From contig NZ_JANFDA010000002.1 of assembly GCF_040493455.1 (NCBI RefSeq), positions 558,001 to 622,000 of the forward strand: a stretch of 64,000 nucleotides of DNA, written 5' to 3'. Shown here one piece after another: positions 62,674-64,000 of the stretch; within the stretch, counting starts at the first letter, position 1; the number at the start of each line of letters is the position of its first letter. The notes under the pieces are model-generated. The model saw only the letters and a list, made by a program, of their open reading frames with translations, did no database searches and was not told the origin of the DNA. The position numbers and the translations under genes were made by a program. This DNA is from Microcosmobacter sp040493455. Its GTDB lineage: Bacteria > Bacteroidota > Bacteroidia > Flavobacteriales > Flavobacteriaceae.

Positions 62674-63794
62674 GTTACAGAAAAAACTGTGTAGCTGGTT
62701 TGCTTTTTTTCTGCCTTAATGCCATAACTATCTTGAAGTTCACCTTGCATTAAATTAAAGTACTTGTAATGAATTTGCCAGTCGTGCTTACCACTAGTAT
62801 CAAAACCTGAAGGCTCTATAATAACTGGCATTTCTATAGCTTTAGCAAGTACGTTAGAGACTTCATACAAGCTAACATTATCGGCTTTAATTTCTGAATC
62901 GCCAACCATAAAAGAAGGACTTCCTGTTCCCCAATTAATTTGAGTTGTATCCCAAAATGTTGGTGTTTCTACCTTGAGCACTAAAGCTTCTCCTTTAGAT
63001 TGTTCGGTGGTATATTGTAGGTTTAAATCAGATAATATGGTGTCTTCAATATTTTTGTAAGCATTTGAGTCTTTCCTTATAAATATTTGATAGTACTTAT
63101 TCATGCTTTCAGGGACTTCAATTTGCTCACTATACACATTGGAAGCATAGCTTAATATATTGCTTAACTTCCCTTGTAATTTCAAATATCCATTTTGCTC
63201 ATTGACTTCTATATTAGTATTCATTGTATCATTGAGCTCTTTAATTTCGAAATCGCTAGTAGGTATATAAGAAGTTACATCGGTTACTGCGATGTCTTTA
63301 ATTTCAAATATGTCTTTGAAGCTGGCTCTCTTTTTATACTGCTTCAAAAACTTTTCGATATGATGATTCTTCAAATCCGCTGGAGCACCTTCCCAAACAA
63401 TATGTCCATCAGCGTTGACCAAAATAGCATGTGGTAATACTCGTATCTTGTTTTTATTAAATGTTTCGCCTTCAAAATCTATAGCTACTGCTAATGTGGT
63501 AGGATTCTTTGAGAGGAACTTTTTTACTTTTTCTGGATTTTCCTCAGAAATAGAAACAATATAGAAGTCTTTTGGATATTGTTTTTGAAGCGAACCTAAA
63601 TACTTTTTTACATGAATGCATGGCGCACACCAAGTTGCCCAAAAATCTATTAAGTACAGTTTGTTTTCGTTGCTTTCGGCGGTCTTGGAGTACTGAATTA
63701 CTTCAGAAACCTTCACCTGACTATTTATAACATTTAAAGGCAGCAATAATACTATTATAAAAAGGGTGCTTGTCTTTAAAATCTTTTGTTTCAT
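62658..63794 (-). CDS. TlpA-like thioredoxin with DUF3738-like C-terminal domain
   Basis: 378-residue exported protein (signal ends NVINSQ). Residues about 30-155 form a TlpA/ResA-type thioredoxin domain with the redox site Trp-Cys56-Ala-Pro-Cys59 and a cis-Pro in VLPHAILV. Residues about 170-375 resemble DUF3738, an envelope domain of Bacteroidota and Acidobacteria (IEMPVIIEPSGFDTSGKHDWQIHYKYF, QDSYGIKAEKKQTSYTVFSV). The fusion would link thiol redox to an unknown envelope function. It is monocistronic, and its 3' end lies in the shared terminator. Confidence 0.85.
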   Translation of the reverse strand: MKQKILKTSTLFIIVLLLPLNVINSQVKVSEVIQYSKTAESNENKLYLIDFWATWCAPCIHVKKYLGSLQKQYPKDFYIVSISEENPEKVKKFLSKNPTTLAVAIDFEGETFNKNKIRVLPHAILVNADGHIVWEGAPADLKNHHIEKFLKQYKKRASFKDIFEIKDIAVTDVTSYIPTSDFEIKELNDTMNTNIEVNEQNGYLKLQGKLSNILSYASNVYSEQIEVPESMNKYYQIFIRKDSNAYKNIEDTILSDLNLQYTTEQSKGEALVLKVETPTFWDTTQINWGTGSPSFMVGDSEIKADNVSLYEVSNVLAKAIEMPVIIEPSGFDTSGKHDWQIHYKYFNLMQGELQDSYGIKAEKKQTSYTVFSVTKKAP

Positions 63795-63914
63795 GCTTTC
63801 AATGTTAGGATAATATTGTTAATCAAATACTATGCTAAAATTTTGTTACCAACAATAGTTTGTTAAAAACGTGAAAGCTAGTAAAAAATTACACTAATTT
63901 ATCATAGTTAAAAT

Positions 63915-63922
63915 TATCTTTG
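63915..63922 (+). promoter_or_regulatory. Bacteroidota -7 box (TATCTTTG) before the truncated lipoprotein gene
   Basis: TATCTTTG matches TAnnTTTG and lies 23 bases ahead of the ATG at 63946. The -33 region has no TTTG. Confidence 0.4.
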
Positions 63923-63945
63923 TACAATATTGAAATCCAAACATC

Positions 63946-64000
63946 ATGACAAAAAGAATTCTTGCCTTAATTCTAATATTCAATCTTACAGCTTGCGCAG
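63946..64000 (+). CDS. Lipoprotein, N-terminal fragment (runs off the window)
   Basis: Eighteen codons are visible: TKRILALILIFNLTACA after the initiator Met. This is a lipoprotein signal with lipobox LTAC (Cys17). The gene continues past the window end, so the mature protein and function are unknown. A -7 box precedes it. Confidence 0.7.
   Translation, partial: MTKRILALILIFNLTACA

Noticed and set aside
1..64000. CRISPR arrays, tRNA/rRNA genes, transposases, prophage
   Set aside because: No regularly spaced repeats, cloverleaf-like segments or mobile-element proteins were found on either strand.

Overview
The window is a contiguous piece of chromosome from a member of the Bacteroidota, most probably a marine Flavobacteriaceae (Winogradskyella/Psychroserpens/Olleya-like). 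The signs are strong AT bias, TAnnTTTG-type -7 promoter boxes, few Shine-Dalgarno sites, frequent TTG starts, a flavobacterial exosortase F pair, TonB-dependent receptors with an N-terminal carboxypeptidase-regulatory domain, a gliding-motility/type-B-sorting-like domain and tight head-to-tail gene packing. I see no rRNA, tRNA, CRISPR, transposase or integrase.

Layout. 0.2-5.7 kb: a TPR/LuxR-like regulator, a secreted TolB-propeller/amidohydrolase fusion and a small YegP-like protein. 5.8-11.6 kb: a complete trans-4-hydroxy-L-proline catabolic operon (epimerase, D-hydroxyproline dehydrogenase, DapA-family deaminase, 2-oxoglutarate semialdehyde dehydrogenase) with a divergent AraC regulator. 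12.5-18.1 kb: the cell-shape operon mreB-mreC-mreD-mrdA-rodA, then purH and a fRMsr-like GAF protein. 20.6-24.9 kb: exosortase XrtF with its partner, then a HYC_CC_PP-like protein, a TonB receptor and a periplasmic HMA metal-binding protein that look like one metal-handling unit. 25-32 kb: accessory and poorly known genes (AraC/VOC genes, secreted hypotheticals, a DUF6090-like protein with an MG2/TonB-plug protein). 32-38.5 kb: an outer-membrane barrel protein, a lipoprotein with a CHU_C-like domain, a 1006-residue TPR protein and ftsE.

38.4-55.2 kb is a surface-polysaccharide locus on both strands: a beta-helix protein, several glycosyltransferases, FdtA-like ketoisomerase and FdtB-like aminotransferase for a 3-amino-3,6-dideoxyhexose, two tandem paralogous Wzx-type flippases, a FemAB/GNAT-like protein whose conserved N-terminus has no ATG, a polyprenyl-phosphate GT, a GT-C-like membrane protein, and a fatty-acid desaturase interleaved with three methyltransferases. 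55.2-64 kb: typA/bipA, a fused isobutyryl-CoA mutase (icmF) that carries a dispersed-repeat-like insertion in frame, an OmpA-family protein with VPAxY repeats, a TlpA-like thioredoxin, and the first 55 bases of a lipoprotein gene.

The most notable observations are the repeat-derived peptide inside IcmF, the FemAB-like gene that seems to need an ATT start, the HYC_CC_PP/TonB receptor/HMA cluster, and the desaturase-methyltransferase block. No gap between genes exceeds 300 bases. The longest, about 255-265 bases upstream of purH and icmF, hold repeats or promoter-like sequence.
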